From assembly GCF_007126775.1 (NCBI RefSeq), contig NZ_SLAP01000021.1:1-64000 (forward strand): 64,000 nucleotides of DNA, in the 5' to 3' direction. Below the pieces are notes generated by a model. The model saw nothing but the letters and a program-made list of their open reading frames with translations. It searched no databases and was not told the DNA's origin. Source of the stretch: Cecembia sp. GTDB lineage: Bacteria; Bacteroidota; Bacteroidia; Cytophagales; Cyclobacteriaceae. A program made the translations under genes and the position numbers. Positions 41,094 through 50,079 of this stretch are shown in pieces (position 1 is the stretch's first letter; every line of letters starts with the position of its first letter).

Positions 41094-41232
41094 ACCAAAT
41101 ATAATTTTTTAACTATACTTATTTAACATTTATATACAGCCGTTTTTTCATTCACCAATCTAGTTCCCAAATTAGATTCCACTTGTTGTTCGGGCCCGAC
41201 TTCTATAGTCAATAACAACAAACCCAAAAACC

Positions 41233-42678
41233 ATGAAGTTTAAATTGAAATGGCTATACAGCTTTATAGGCATTGTTCTGTACTGTATACCCTCCTTTGG
41301 TCAAGACACCCTGTCTACTTATATGGCAGCCAAAGATGAGATGTTTGTAGCCCATGAGTACAAACCACTCACCCTAAAACTTTCTGAGGACGGCAGCAAA
41401 TACATACGTTTTCTGGTTTGGAACCAATTGTGGTTGCGTTCTACAGAAAATAATCCCGGAACCCTTGGTGTAGATGGTCAGCCTAAGGATAATTCCTTTG
41501 ATATTGGTATCCGAAGGGCAAGATTCCTAGCATATGCGCAAGTTTCTCCCCGCTTTTTGGTGCTTACCCACTGGGGAATCAACAACCAAACTTTTACCAA
41601 TGGAGGTGTACCTGGAGGAGGGCTGACGGGAAACCCTGGAGGCCTACCGGTAAGCGTAAATCCTGAAACAGGCGTGGGGACTGCCAATGGCATGTCCGCC
41701 AAAAAACCCCAACTCTTCTTCCATGATATTTGGACGGAATTCAAAATCCTGAATGAACTTTATTTAGGTACAGGTTTGCATTATTGGAACGGAATTTCCA
41801 GAATGACCAGCCACAGCACTTTGAATTTTATGGCCATTGATGCACCTATTTTTAATTGGCCATTGATAGAACTGACTGATCAATTTGCCCGGCAGTTTGG
41901 AATTTATGCAAAAGGACAGGTTAAAAAATGGGATTATAGACTGGCACTTAACAAACCTTTTTCAGTAGGCAATGGAGGACGATTTGATGAAGGCAGGCAG
42001 GTTCCAATAGCCGCCAATATAGTCAATGATAACTGGGCAACACAAGGTTACATCGCTTACCAATTTCTGGAAACTGAAAATAACAAGTTGCCTTTTTTCG
42101 TAGGTTCTTATTTGGGATCCAAAAAGGTATTCAATATTGGAGGAGGTTGGCACCACCATGCAGACGCCACCATGTCAAGAGCTGCTGATGGAACTGCCAA
42201 CCTACATGATATCAAGCTTATTGGTTTAGATGCATTCCTTGATATTCCACTAAACCCTTTGACAGGCACGGCACTTACCTCTTATGCAGTATTCTACAGC
42301 TATGATTTTGGTCCCAACTACATGCGGAATGTAGGAATTATGAATGTGGGTTTTGGAGCAGGATCTACCCAAAACGGTCCTGGTAATGCACAGCCAACTA
42401 TCGGTACAGGAAATATCTTCTATTCTCAAACGGGTTTTCTCTTACCCAAAAGTATTCTGGAGGACCATGGCAGAGTTCAGCCATTCGGTGCAATCACCCA
42501 TAAAAACTTTGAATTGTTTGAAAGCAGCTCATGGCAATATGACTTTGGTTTCAATTATTATATGAATGGCCATCAGGCTAAAATAACCTTACAATACAGC
42601 AACCGTCCCCTATTTGAAAATTACCGAAAAAGTGGATCTGCTGGAGAACTCATTCTACAAACACATATTTTCTTATAA
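41233..42678 (+). CDS. outer-membrane porin
   Basis: Signal peptide; GSKYIRFLVWNQLWLRS, FDIGIRRARFLAYAQVSPRFLVLTHWGINNQTF, terminal Tyr/Leu-rich strands (QTHIFL). Confidence 0.75.
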   Translation: MKFKLKWLYSFIGIVLYCIPSFGQDTLSTYMAAKDEMFVAHEYKPLTLKLSEDGSKYIRFLVWNQLWLRSTENNPGTLGVDGQPKDNSFDIGIRRARFLAYAQVSPRFLVLTHWGINNQTFTNGGVPGGGLTGNPGGLPVSVNPETGVGTANGMSAKKPQLFFHDIWTEFKILNELYLGTGLHYWNGISRMTSHSTLNFMAIDAPIFNWPLIELTDQFARQFGIYAKGQVKKWDYRLALNKPFSVGNGGRFDEGRQVPIAANIVNDNWATQGYIAYQFLETENNKLPFFVGSYLGSKKVFNIGGGWHHHADATMSRAADGTANLHDIKLIGLDAFLDIPLNPLTGTALTSYAVFYSYDFGPNYMRNVGIMNVGFGAGSTQNGPGNAQPTIGTGNIFYSQTGFLLPKSILEDHGRVQPFGAITHKNFELFESSSWQYDFGFNYYMNGHQAKITLQYSNRPLFENYRKSGSAGELILQTHIFL

Positions 42679-42699
42679 AAACTAATAACCCAAAATACA

Positions 42700-42963
42700 A
42701 TGTCTGAACAAAAACTAAAAATGAAAGCCTACTGGAAAAAGAATCTTAAAACGCTTCTCATCCTATTGGCAATATGGTTTCTGGTATCCTTTGGATTCGG
42801 AATCCTATTGGTCGAACCTTTGAACACCATCCAATTTGGTGGATTTAAACTGGGTTTCTGGTTTGCACAACAAGGTTCAATTTACACATTCGTAGTATTG
42901 ATCTTCGTCTACGTGTACCGCATGAACCAATTAGATAAAGAATTTGACGTCAACGAAGAATAA
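42700..42963 (+). CDS. DUF4212 domain-containing small subunit of a sodium/solute symporter
   Basis: AYWKKNLKTLLILLAIWFLVSFGFGILLVEPLNTIQFGGFKLGFWFAQQGSIYTFVVLIFVYVYRMNQLDKEF. Confidence 0.92.
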   Translation: MSEQKLKMKAYWKKNLKTLLILLAIWFLVSFGFGILLVEPLNTIQFGGFKLGFWFAQQGSIYTFVVLIFVYVYRMNQLDKEFDVNEE

Positions 42964-42983
42964 CCACTAACCAAACTACAAAC

Positions 42984-44687
42984 ATGGAAATCTTAACTTG
43001 GACATATATATTGGTAGGTGCATCTTTTGCAGTCTACATTGGAATCGCAATCTACACCAGGGCAGGTTCTACTAAAGAATTTTACACAGCAGGTGGTGGG
43101 GTATCTCCTTTGGCCAACGGAATGGCAACAGCAGCAGACTGGATGTCGGCAGCTTCTTTTATCTCTATGGCAGGGATTATCGCCTTTTCAGGCTATGATG
43201 GATCGGTGTACCTGATGGGCTGGACAGGAGGCTACGTACTGCTGGCCTTACTCCTTGCCCCATATCTTAGAAAATTTGGGAAATTTACAGTGCCTGATTT
43301 CGTGGGAGACAGGTATTATTCCAACAAAGCACGCGTGGTAGCAGTAATCTGCGCCCTCTTTATTTCCTTCACATACGTAGCAGGACAGATGCGTGGGGTT
43401 GGGATAGTTTTCTCAAGATACCTTGAGGTGGATATCAACACAGGCGTAATAATCGGTATGTGTATTGTCTTTTTCTATGCCGTATTGGGTGGTATGAAGG
43501 GAATCACCTACACGCAAGTTGCCCAATACTGCGTACTGATTTTTGCTTACATGGTTCCTGCAATTTTCATTTCTATGCAGCTCACAGGTAATCCCGTTCC
43601 ACAATTGGGTTTTGGTGACTCCGTAGCCGATGGCACACCACTTTTACAAAAACTCGATGGAGTGCTGTCAGACTTGGGTTTTGCAGAGTATACCTCCGGA
43701 AGAAAGGGAATGGCAGATATATTTGCAATTACACTTGCGCTTATGGTGGGCACTGCAGGCTTACCTCACGTGATTGTAAGATTCTTTACGGTACCTAGGG
43801 TAAAAGATGCCAGACTTTCAGCAGGATATGCACTTGTTTTTATTGCTATCCTATATACTACTGCTCCGGCAGTAGCTGCATTTGGCATCTACAATGCCAT
43901 TGATACGGTAGCTGGACAACCTGTGAATGAGCTTCCGGAATGGGTAGGCAATTGGCAAAAAACAAACCTGATCACAATTGATGACAAAAACGGAGACGGA
44001 ATAGTACAGTACACGCCTGATTTAGCGACTAACGAGATGAATATTGACCGTGATATTATGGTATTGGCAAGTCCGGAAATTGCCCAATTGCCCAACTGGG
44101 TAGTAGGTTTGGTTGCCGCAGGAGGGATGGCTGCCGCACTTTCTACGGCTGCAGGTTTACTACTGGTGATTTCCACTTCTGTATCCCGTGACCTATTCAG
44201 GACTTTCAAACCAAACATGACAGAGAAAAGAGAGCTTTTGATTGCACGTATTTCTGCAGCAGGTGCGGTGGGATTGGCAGGTTACTTCGGCGTAAACCCT
44301 CCCGGTTTTGTAGCAGAAGTAGTGGCATTTGCCTTTGGACTTGCGGCAGCATCCTTCTTTCCTGTCATTATAATGGGAATTTTCTCAAGCAGGATCAATA
44401 AAGAGGGTGCAATTGCAGGAATGGTTTCTGGCTTGGTATTTACTATTCTTTACATCACCTACTTCAAGTTTGGCCAAAACCTCTTGAATCTTCCTCCTGA
44501 GGCGGTATCTTCTGACAAATGGTGGTTTGGTATTTCTCCCGAAGGGATAGGTTCTATTGGTATGCTGATCAACTTTATCGTATGTTATCTTGTATCCAAG
44601 GCCACACCTGCACCTCCACAGGAAGTCCAGGATATGATTCAGGAAATCAGAATTCCAAGAGGTGCCGGTAAAGCACACGATCATTAA
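42984..44687 (+). CDS. sodium:solute symporter (SSS family, probable cation/acetate symporter)
   Basis: STKEFYTAGGGVSPLANGMATAADWMSAASFISMAGIIAFSGYDG; GTAGLPHVIVRFFTVPRVKDAR; located between DUF4212 and acs genes. Confidence 0.92.
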   Translation: MEILTWTYILVGASFAVYIGIAIYTRAGSTKEFYTAGGGVSPLANGMATAADWMSAASFISMAGIIAFSGYDGSVYLMGWTGGYVLLALLLAPYLRKFGKFTVPDFVGDRYYSNKARVVAVICALFISFTYVAGQMRGVGIVFSRYLEVDINTGVIIGMCIVFFYAVLGGMKGITYTQVAQYCVLIFAYMVPAIFISMQLTGNPVPQLGFGDSVADGTPLLQKLDGVLSDLGFAEYTSGRKGMADIFAITLALMVGTAGLPHVIVRFFTVPRVKDARLSAGYALVFIAILYTTAPAVAAFGIYNAIDTVAGQPVNELPEWVGNWQKTNLITIDDKNGDGIVQYTPDLATNEMNIDRDIMVLASPEIAQLPNWVVGLVAAGGMAAALSTAAGLLLVISTSVSRDLFRTFKPNMTEKRELLIARISAAGAVGLAGYFGVNPPGFVAEVVAFAFGLAAASFFPVIIMGIFSSRINKEGAIAGMVSGLVFTILYITYFKFGQNLLNLPPEAVSSDKWWFGISPEGIGSIGMLINFIVCYLVSKATPAPPQEVQDMIQEIRIPRGAGKAHDH

Positions 44688-44707
44688 ATAAAGGTTGATG
44701 ATAAGGT

Positions 44708-44753
44708 AAAAGGGACTCTGGCAGAACAAATGTCAGAGCTTCCCTTTTTTCAA
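44708..44753 (+). terminator. possible terminator/attenuator hairpin downstream of symporter
   Basis: AAAAGGGACTCTGGCAgaacaaaTGTCAGAGCTTCCCTTTTTT, imperfect stem + T tract. Confidence 0.6.
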
Positions 44754-44794
44754 TAAAGCAAAAACCGTAATTTATACTTTCATAGATCTGTAAA

Positions 44795-45007
44795 ATGAAA
44801 GCAAAAGCGAAAGGCCAATATTTGTGGGTATTGTTTTTTTTGGGATTATTTCTGTTGAATTATCCCTTGCTGTCCCTGTACAATATTCCGGAAAAATGGA
44901 GGGGAATCCCCCTGCTTTTTCTATTTCTCTTTATTTTCTGGGCATTGATCATTGCCTTGACTTACTGGATTATCAAAAAAACAGCTGCTCCAAAAAATGC
45001 TGAGTAA
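44795..45007 (+). CDS. small membrane protein overlapping the SSS-histidine kinase gene
   Basis: 70 aa with two hydrophobic helices; stop overlaps the downstream ATG (44997) by 11 nt. Confidence 0.75.
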   Translation: MKAKAKGQYLWVLFFLGLFLLNYPLLSLYNIPEKWRGIPLLFLFLFIFWALIIALTYWIIKKTAAPKNAE

Positions 45008-47741
45008 AGGTTTGATCATAGCATTTACTTTCGGCTATCTGGCCTTGCTTTTTGCCATTGCTTTTTTTTCGGAGCAATCGGCCAAAAGAGGGAAAAGCTA
45101 TGCGACCAATCCTTATATCTATTCCCTTTCCTTGGCTGTTTACTGTACTGCCTGGACCTATTATGGATCTGTGGGCAGAGCAGCCACAAATGGGCTGGAA
45201 TTCCTTACCATCTATATTGGCCCTAGCTTGGTTGCCCCACTTTGGTGGATCATCATGCGGAAAATCATTAGGATCAGTAAAGTCCAAAGAATTTCCTCTA
45301 TAGCAGACTTTATTTCCAGCAGGTATGGGAAAAGCATTTCATTGGGCGGTGTAGTAACCGTCTTCTGTTTAATCGGTATCATCCCCTACACCTCTATTCA
45401 GATCAAAGCTGTGGCCACTTCCTTTGATATTCTCCAGTATTCAGATGCGCCACTTCAGGCATTTCAAGTTCCCTTCTATCAGGATACAGCTTTCTATCTG
45501 GCTTTGGGACTCGCTTTTTTCACCGTTCTCTTTGGGACGCGCGATGCAGAAGCAACAGCCCAGCATGAGGGTATGGTGGTAGCAGTGGCTTTTGAGTCTT
45601 TGTTCAAGTTGATCGCGTTCCTTACAGTTGGAATATTTGTCACCTATTTTGTATATGATGGATTCAGAGACATTTTCGATCAAGCCAGTTTGAGGAATTT
45701 CGAGTATCTATTTTCCCTGCAAGGAGAAAATAGCGCTTCTGAATGGTTCTGGATGAGTGGTCTTTCAATGATGGCCATCTTGTTTTTACCAAGGCAATTT
45801 CAAATGGCGGTGGTAGAAAACAGCGATGAAAAGCATCTGGACAAAGCCATGTGGCTTTTTCCCCTCTATCTTTTACTCATCAATGTGTTTGTATTTCCTG
45901 TAGCAATAGGGGGCTTAGTACATTTTTCAGATGCCAATGTGGATGCAGACACTTTTGTTTTGGCCTTGCCCATTGCTTACAACCAGAATTGGTTGGCCAT
46001 TTTGGTTTACCTTGGCGGTTTTTCTGCAGCCACAAGCATGATCATTGTCTCCACAATTGCCCTTTCCAATATGGTGAGCAACAATCTGATCATCCCCCTT
46101 TTATTGCTCAATCAAAAGTTCAAAAGCAAACTCCAAAATGAATTGGGTGATAAAGTGATTTGGATCAGAAGAACAACTATTTTTTTGATCATCTTCTTGG
46201 CCTATATCTACTACAAAGAAGTATCAGGGCAGTTTTCTTTGGTTTCCATAGGCTTGATTTCATTTGTAGCTATCGCGCAGTTTGCTCCTGCAATTTTGGG
46301 GGGAATATTTTGGAAAAATGGTGCAAGATTAGGAGCACTCTGGGGAATCATTGCAGGTTTTACAATCTGGTTTTTCACTTTGGTGATACCTACCATTGTA
46401 TCTGCAGGTTACCTACCCCAAAGCTTGATGACAGAAGGTCTTTTTGGAATTTCAGCTTTGAAGCCATATAGCCTGCTGGGAATGGAAAATATGAGTTACG
46501 TTACCCATGGCTTGTTTTTCAGCCTTTCCTTAAATCTCCTCCTATATATCGCGATTTCCCTTTTCACTGATCAGACTTCCAAAGAACATAATCAAGCCTT
46601 GGTCTTTGTAGATATCTTCAAATACAGTACCACATTGGACAGCTCCATTATTTGGAAGGGACAAGCTTACCTGCCAGATCTCAAAGCTTTGCTCCATAAT
46701 TTTATCGGTGAAGAAAAGGCAGAAAAAGTATTTCACCAATACCTCAAGCATAGTGGCAAACCTTTAAGCTCCAACAAGTATGCTGATCCAGAATTGGTCA
46801 ATTATTGTGAAAGGGTCCTCTCCGGTATCATCGGATCGGCTTCTGCCAGGATCATGGTAGGCTCTGTGGTCAAAGAGGAAGAGATCAGCATGGAGGAAGT
46901 GTTGGGAATCCTGAAGGAAACCCAGGAGCTTAAATCACTCAACCTACAATTGAAACAAAAGAGCAAGGAACTTAAAAAGGCTTCAGAGAAGCTATCTGAA
47001 ATGAATGAAGCACTCCGATTAAATGATATGCTCAAAGATGAATTCATATCCACCGTCACGCATGAAATGAAAACGCCAATCACCTCCATTCGGGCTTTTT
47101 CTGAAATTCTTTTGGATGAAGATCTGCCTGAAAAGGATAAAAAGAGGTTTCTCAACATCATCATTGATGAAACTAACCGAATGAGCCGATTGATAGACCA
47201 GGTACTGGACCTGGAGCGCTTTGATTCGGGAAGACAAAAGCTTAACCTCGAAAAAACAGATTTAAAAATATTGATATTACAGGCTGCGGACAGCATGTTA
47301 CAAGTATTCAAAGAAAAAGGATTAAAATTTGAGATCAAGTTGGACTTCGGTGAATTGGAGCTTATCATTGATGAAGACAGGATTAAGCAGGTAATTTTAA
47401 ACCTGCTATCCAACGCTTCTAAGTTTGCCAAAAGTAAGGTGATCTTAGAAGCAAGATATGAAGGAAATGATCATTTCCTCATCTATGTCAAGGACGATGG
47501 CAAAGGAGTTCCGGAAGAAGAGATTCCTTATATTTTCGACAAATTCTTCCAGGCCAAAAACCAAACGAGCAAGAAGCCCATCGGCAGTGGACTGGGTTTG
47601 GCTATTTCCAAAAAAATTGTGGAATACCATGGTGGCAGTATACATGTCGGAAGAAAGGACGGAATGACCTGCTTTGAATTTGTTTTACCAATAAATGAGG
47701 ATGTTAATAAAAGCATAAACTACCCGATTGACCATGAATAA
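44997..47741 (+). CDS. hybrid sodium:solute symporter domain / sensor histidine kinase (CbrA/CrbS-like)
   Basis: N-terminal SSS fold (multi-TM, VGRAATNGLEFLTIYIGPSL, LFLPRQFQMAVVEN) fused to HisKA/HATPase_c: DEFISTVTHEMKTPITSIRAFSEIL, NLLSNASKFA, GSGLGLAISKKIVEYHGG. Confidence 0.93.
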   Translation: MLSKGLIIAFTFGYLALLFAIAFFSEQSAKRGKSYATNPYIYSLSLAVYCTAWTYYGSVGRAATNGLEFLTIYIGPSLVAPLWWIIMRKIIRISKVQRISSIADFISSRYGKSISLGGVVTVFCLIGIIPYTSIQIKAVATSFDILQYSDAPLQAFQVPFYQDTAFYLALGLAFFTVLFGTRDAEATAQHEGMVVAVAFESLFKLIAFLTVGIFVTYFVYDGFRDIFDQASLRNFEYLFSLQGENSASEWFWMSGLSMMAILFLPRQFQMAVVENSDEKHLDKAMWLFPLYLLLINVFVFPVAIGGLVHFSDANVDADTFVLALPIAYNQNWLAILVYLGGFSAATSMIIVSTIALSNMVSNNLIIPLLLLNQKFKSKLQNELGDKVIWIRRTTIFLIIFLAYIYYKEVSGQFSLVSIGLISFVAIAQFAPAILGGIFWKNGARLGALWGIIAGFTIWFFTLVIPTIVSAGYLPQSLMTEGLFGISALKPYSLLGMENMSYVTHGLFFSLSLNLLLYIAISLFTDQTSKEHNQALVFVDIFKYSTTLDSSIIWKGQAYLPDLKALLHNFIGEEKAEKVFHQYLKHSGKPLSSNKYADPELVNYCERVLSGIIGSASARIMVGSVVKEEEISMEEVLGILKETQELKSLNLQLKQKSKELKKASEKLSEMNEALRLNDMLKDEFISTVTHEMKTPITSIRAFSEILLDEDLPEKDKKRFLNIIIDETNRMSRLIDQVLDLERFDSGRQKLNLEKTDLKILILQAADSMLQVFKEKGLKFEIKLDFGELELIIDEDRIKQVILNLLSNASKFAKSKVILEARYEGNDHFLIYVKDDGKGVPEEEIPYIFDKFFQAKNQTSKKPIGSGLGLAISKKIVEYHGGSIHVGRKDGMTCFEFVLPINEDVNKSINYPIDHE

Positions 47742-48090
47742 AATATTAATTGTCGACGACGAACCCAATATCTTGTTATCCCTGGAATTTTTATTCAAAA
47801 AAGAGGGATACCGGGTATTTATTGCAAGAGATGGAGAAGAGGCTTTGGGCATTATTGAAGAAAATCATCTGGAATTGGTGATATTGGACGTTATGATGCC
47901 CAGGGTAGATGGCTATGAAGTATGCCGTCATCTCAAAAAGAACCACCAAACCACAAAGGTGGTATTCCTTACTGCTAAAAGTAAGCAACAGGATATTCAA
48001 AAGGGGCTGAGTTTAGGAGCAGATCTATACCTGACAAAGCCATTTTCAACAAAAGACTTGGTAAATAAGGTCAAACTATTAATGAATTAA
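47728..48090 (+). CDS. single-domain response regulator (receiver only)
   Basis: KILIVDDEPNILLSLEFLFKKEGY...LVILDVMMPRVDGYEV...VVFLTAK...GADLYLTKPF; ends after the receiver fold; start possibly at 47734; overlaps the HK gene. Confidence 0.92.
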   Translation: MTMNKILIVDDEPNILLSLEFLFKKEGYRVFIARDGEEALGIIEENHLELVILDVMMPRVDGYEVCRHLKKNHQTTKVVFLTAKSKQQDIQKGLSLGADLYLTKPFSTKDLVNKVKLLMN

Positions 48091-48124
48091 ATCAATTTAC
48101 AATAACCAAATAAACAATAGCATT

Positions 48125-50017
48125 ATGAGTGATAGGATTCACACCCTCAGCGGTTACTTCTACGAATATCAGAAATCAGTGACTGAACCGGAAAATTTCT
48201 GGGCACGTATTGCAGATTCCTTCCATTGGAAAAAGAGATGGGATAAGGTGCTCAAATGGGATTTTGAGGGCCCAAATGTACAGTGGTTTGTCAATGGTAA
48301 ACTCAATATCACGGAAAATATTTTCGAGAAGAACCTTTTTGCTTATGGAGATAGGGTAGCACTGATTTGGGAGCCAAATGACCCCAAAGAGGAGAGTAAA
48401 AAAATAACATATAAGGAGCTTTATCACCTGGTTTGTCAATTTTCCAATGCACTCAAATCAAAAGGAATAGGTAAAGGAGACCGTGTGATCATCTACATGC
48501 CCATGATCCCTGAAGCTGCAGTAGCCATGTTGGCCTGTGCCAGAATTGGCGCCATCCATTCAGTAGTCTTTGCCGGTTTCAGTTCAAATGCGCTGGCTGA
48601 TAGGGTAATTGACTGTGAAGCCAAAGCCATCCTGACAGCTGATGGCAATTTCAGGGGAAATAAAAAGATCCCAGTTAAAGCGGTGGTGGATGAAGCCTTG
48701 GAAAAGTCCTCTGTAGAAACCGTGATTGTTTGTAAAAGAACAGGTCAGGATGTGGATATGAAAGCAGGAAGGGATTTCTGGTGGGATGAGATGATTGAAG
48801 GCCAGGAGGATCACAATATCGCTGAAGAAATGGACAGTGAAGACCCTCTTTTTATTTTGTACACATCTGGATCAACAGGAAAGCCCAAAGGAGTGGTTCA
48901 CTCAACAGCAGGCTATATGGTCTATACCAAATATTCCTTTGAAAATGTCTTCCAATATGCCCCTGGGGATATCTATTGGTGTACTGCGGATATAGGTTGG
49001 ATTACAGGACATTCCTACATAGTCTATGGCCCTTTACTGGCCGGGGCTACCACTTTGATGTTTGAAGGAGTGCCAACTTACCCTGACGCCGGTAGGTTCT
49101 GGCAGGTTGTGGAAAAACACAAAGTAAACCAGTTCTATACTGCTCCAACTGCAATCAGAGCCCTCCAGGCTTACGGAACTGATCCGATAGAACCTTACAA
49201 CCTAGACTCATTAAAGGTATTGGGTTCAGTAGGGGAACCCATCAATGAGGAAGCTTGGAGATGGTATTATACCCATGTGGGAAAATCCAGATGTCCTATA
49301 GTGGATACCTGGTGGCAAACCGAAACTGGAGGTATTTTGGTTTCACCGATTGCCGGGATTACCCCCACCAAACCTGCATATGCTACCTTGCCCTTGCCAG
49401 GTATACAACTCTGTATTGTAGACCCGGAAGGGAACGAACTTACCGGAAACTCAGTAGAAGGTAACCTCTGCATCAAATTCCCTTGGCCGTCCATGATCAG
49501 AACCACTTGGGGAGACCACGAGCGCTGTAAGCAAACATATTTTTCTACCTATAAAGGCATGTACTTTACAGGGGACGGAGTCAAAAGGGATCATGATGGC
49601 TACTACAGAATCCTTGGACGTGTAGACGATGTCATCAATGTTTCCGGACACCGTATGGGTACAGCTGAGGTTGAAAACGCCATCAACGAACATCCATTGG
49701 TCATCGAATCCGCAGTAGTAGGCTATCCACATGACATCAAAGGTCAAGGTATTTATGCCTATGTGATCTGTGACATGACAAACAGGACAGAAGAAAATCT
49801 GGTCAATGAGATCAAAGACACTGTCTCTAAAATCATTGGTCCAATTGCCAAACCTGATAAAATCCAGATAGTACCTGGGCTTCCAAAAACCAGGTCAGGA
49901 AAAATCATGAGAAGGATTTTGAGAAAGGTAGCTGAAGGAGCAATTGACAATATGGGAGATACCTCCACTTTGTTGGATCCGGAAGTAGTCAATCAGATTA
50001 TTGATGGCAGAAAATAA
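48125..50017 (+). CDS. acs: acetyl-CoA synthetase (acetate--CoA ligase)
   Basis: FILYTSGSTGKPKGVVHSTAGYMVY; WWQTETGGILVSPI; GDGVKRDHDGYYRILGRVDDVINVSGHRMGTAEVE; PKTRSGKIMRRILRK. Confidence 0.97.
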   Translation: MSDRIHTLSGYFYEYQKSVTEPENFWARIADSFHWKKRWDKVLKWDFEGPNVQWFVNGKLNITENIFEKNLFAYGDRVALIWEPNDPKEESKKITYKELYHLVCQFSNALKSKGIGKGDRVIIYMPMIPEAAVAMLACARIGAIHSVVFAGFSSNALADRVIDCEAKAILTADGNFRGNKKIPVKAVVDEALEKSSVETVIVCKRTGQDVDMKAGRDFWWDEMIEGQEDHNIAEEMDSEDPLFILYTSGSTGKPKGVVHSTAGYMVYTKYSFENVFQYAPGDIYWCTADIGWITGHSYIVYGPLLAGATTLMFEGVPTYPDAGRFWQVVEKHKVNQFYTAPTAIRALQAYGTDPIEPYNLDSLKVLGSVGEPINEEAWRWYYTHVGKSRCPIVDTWWQTETGGILVSPIAGITPTKPAYATLPLPGIQLCIVDPEGNELTGNSVEGNLCIKFPWPSMIRTTWGDHERCKQTYFSTYKGMYFTGDGVKRDHDGYYRILGRVDDVINVSGHRMGTAEVENAINEHPLVIESAVVGYPHDIKGQGIYAYVICDMTNRTEENLVNEIKDTVSKIIGPIAKPDKIQIVPGLPKTRSGKIMRRILRKVAEGAIDNMGDTSTLLDPEVVNQIIDGRK

Positions 50018-50029
50018 AATGAAAATTCA

Positions 50030-50063
50030 GAGCCCGATTCCTTTCCAAATGGAATCCGGGCTC
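50030..50063. other. intergenic hairpin between acs and the DUF294 gene
   Basis: GAGCCCGATTCC...GGAATCCGGGCTC with a single bulge; no T-tract on + strand. Confidence 0.5.
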
Positions 50064-50079
50064 CAAAAATACTTCCATC

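Noticed and set aside
46802-47431. 209-aa Ser-rich minus-strand ORF opposite the histidine kinase
   Set aside because: Ser-rich composition is the typical antisense artefact of a Lys/Glu/Leu-rich helical kinase region.
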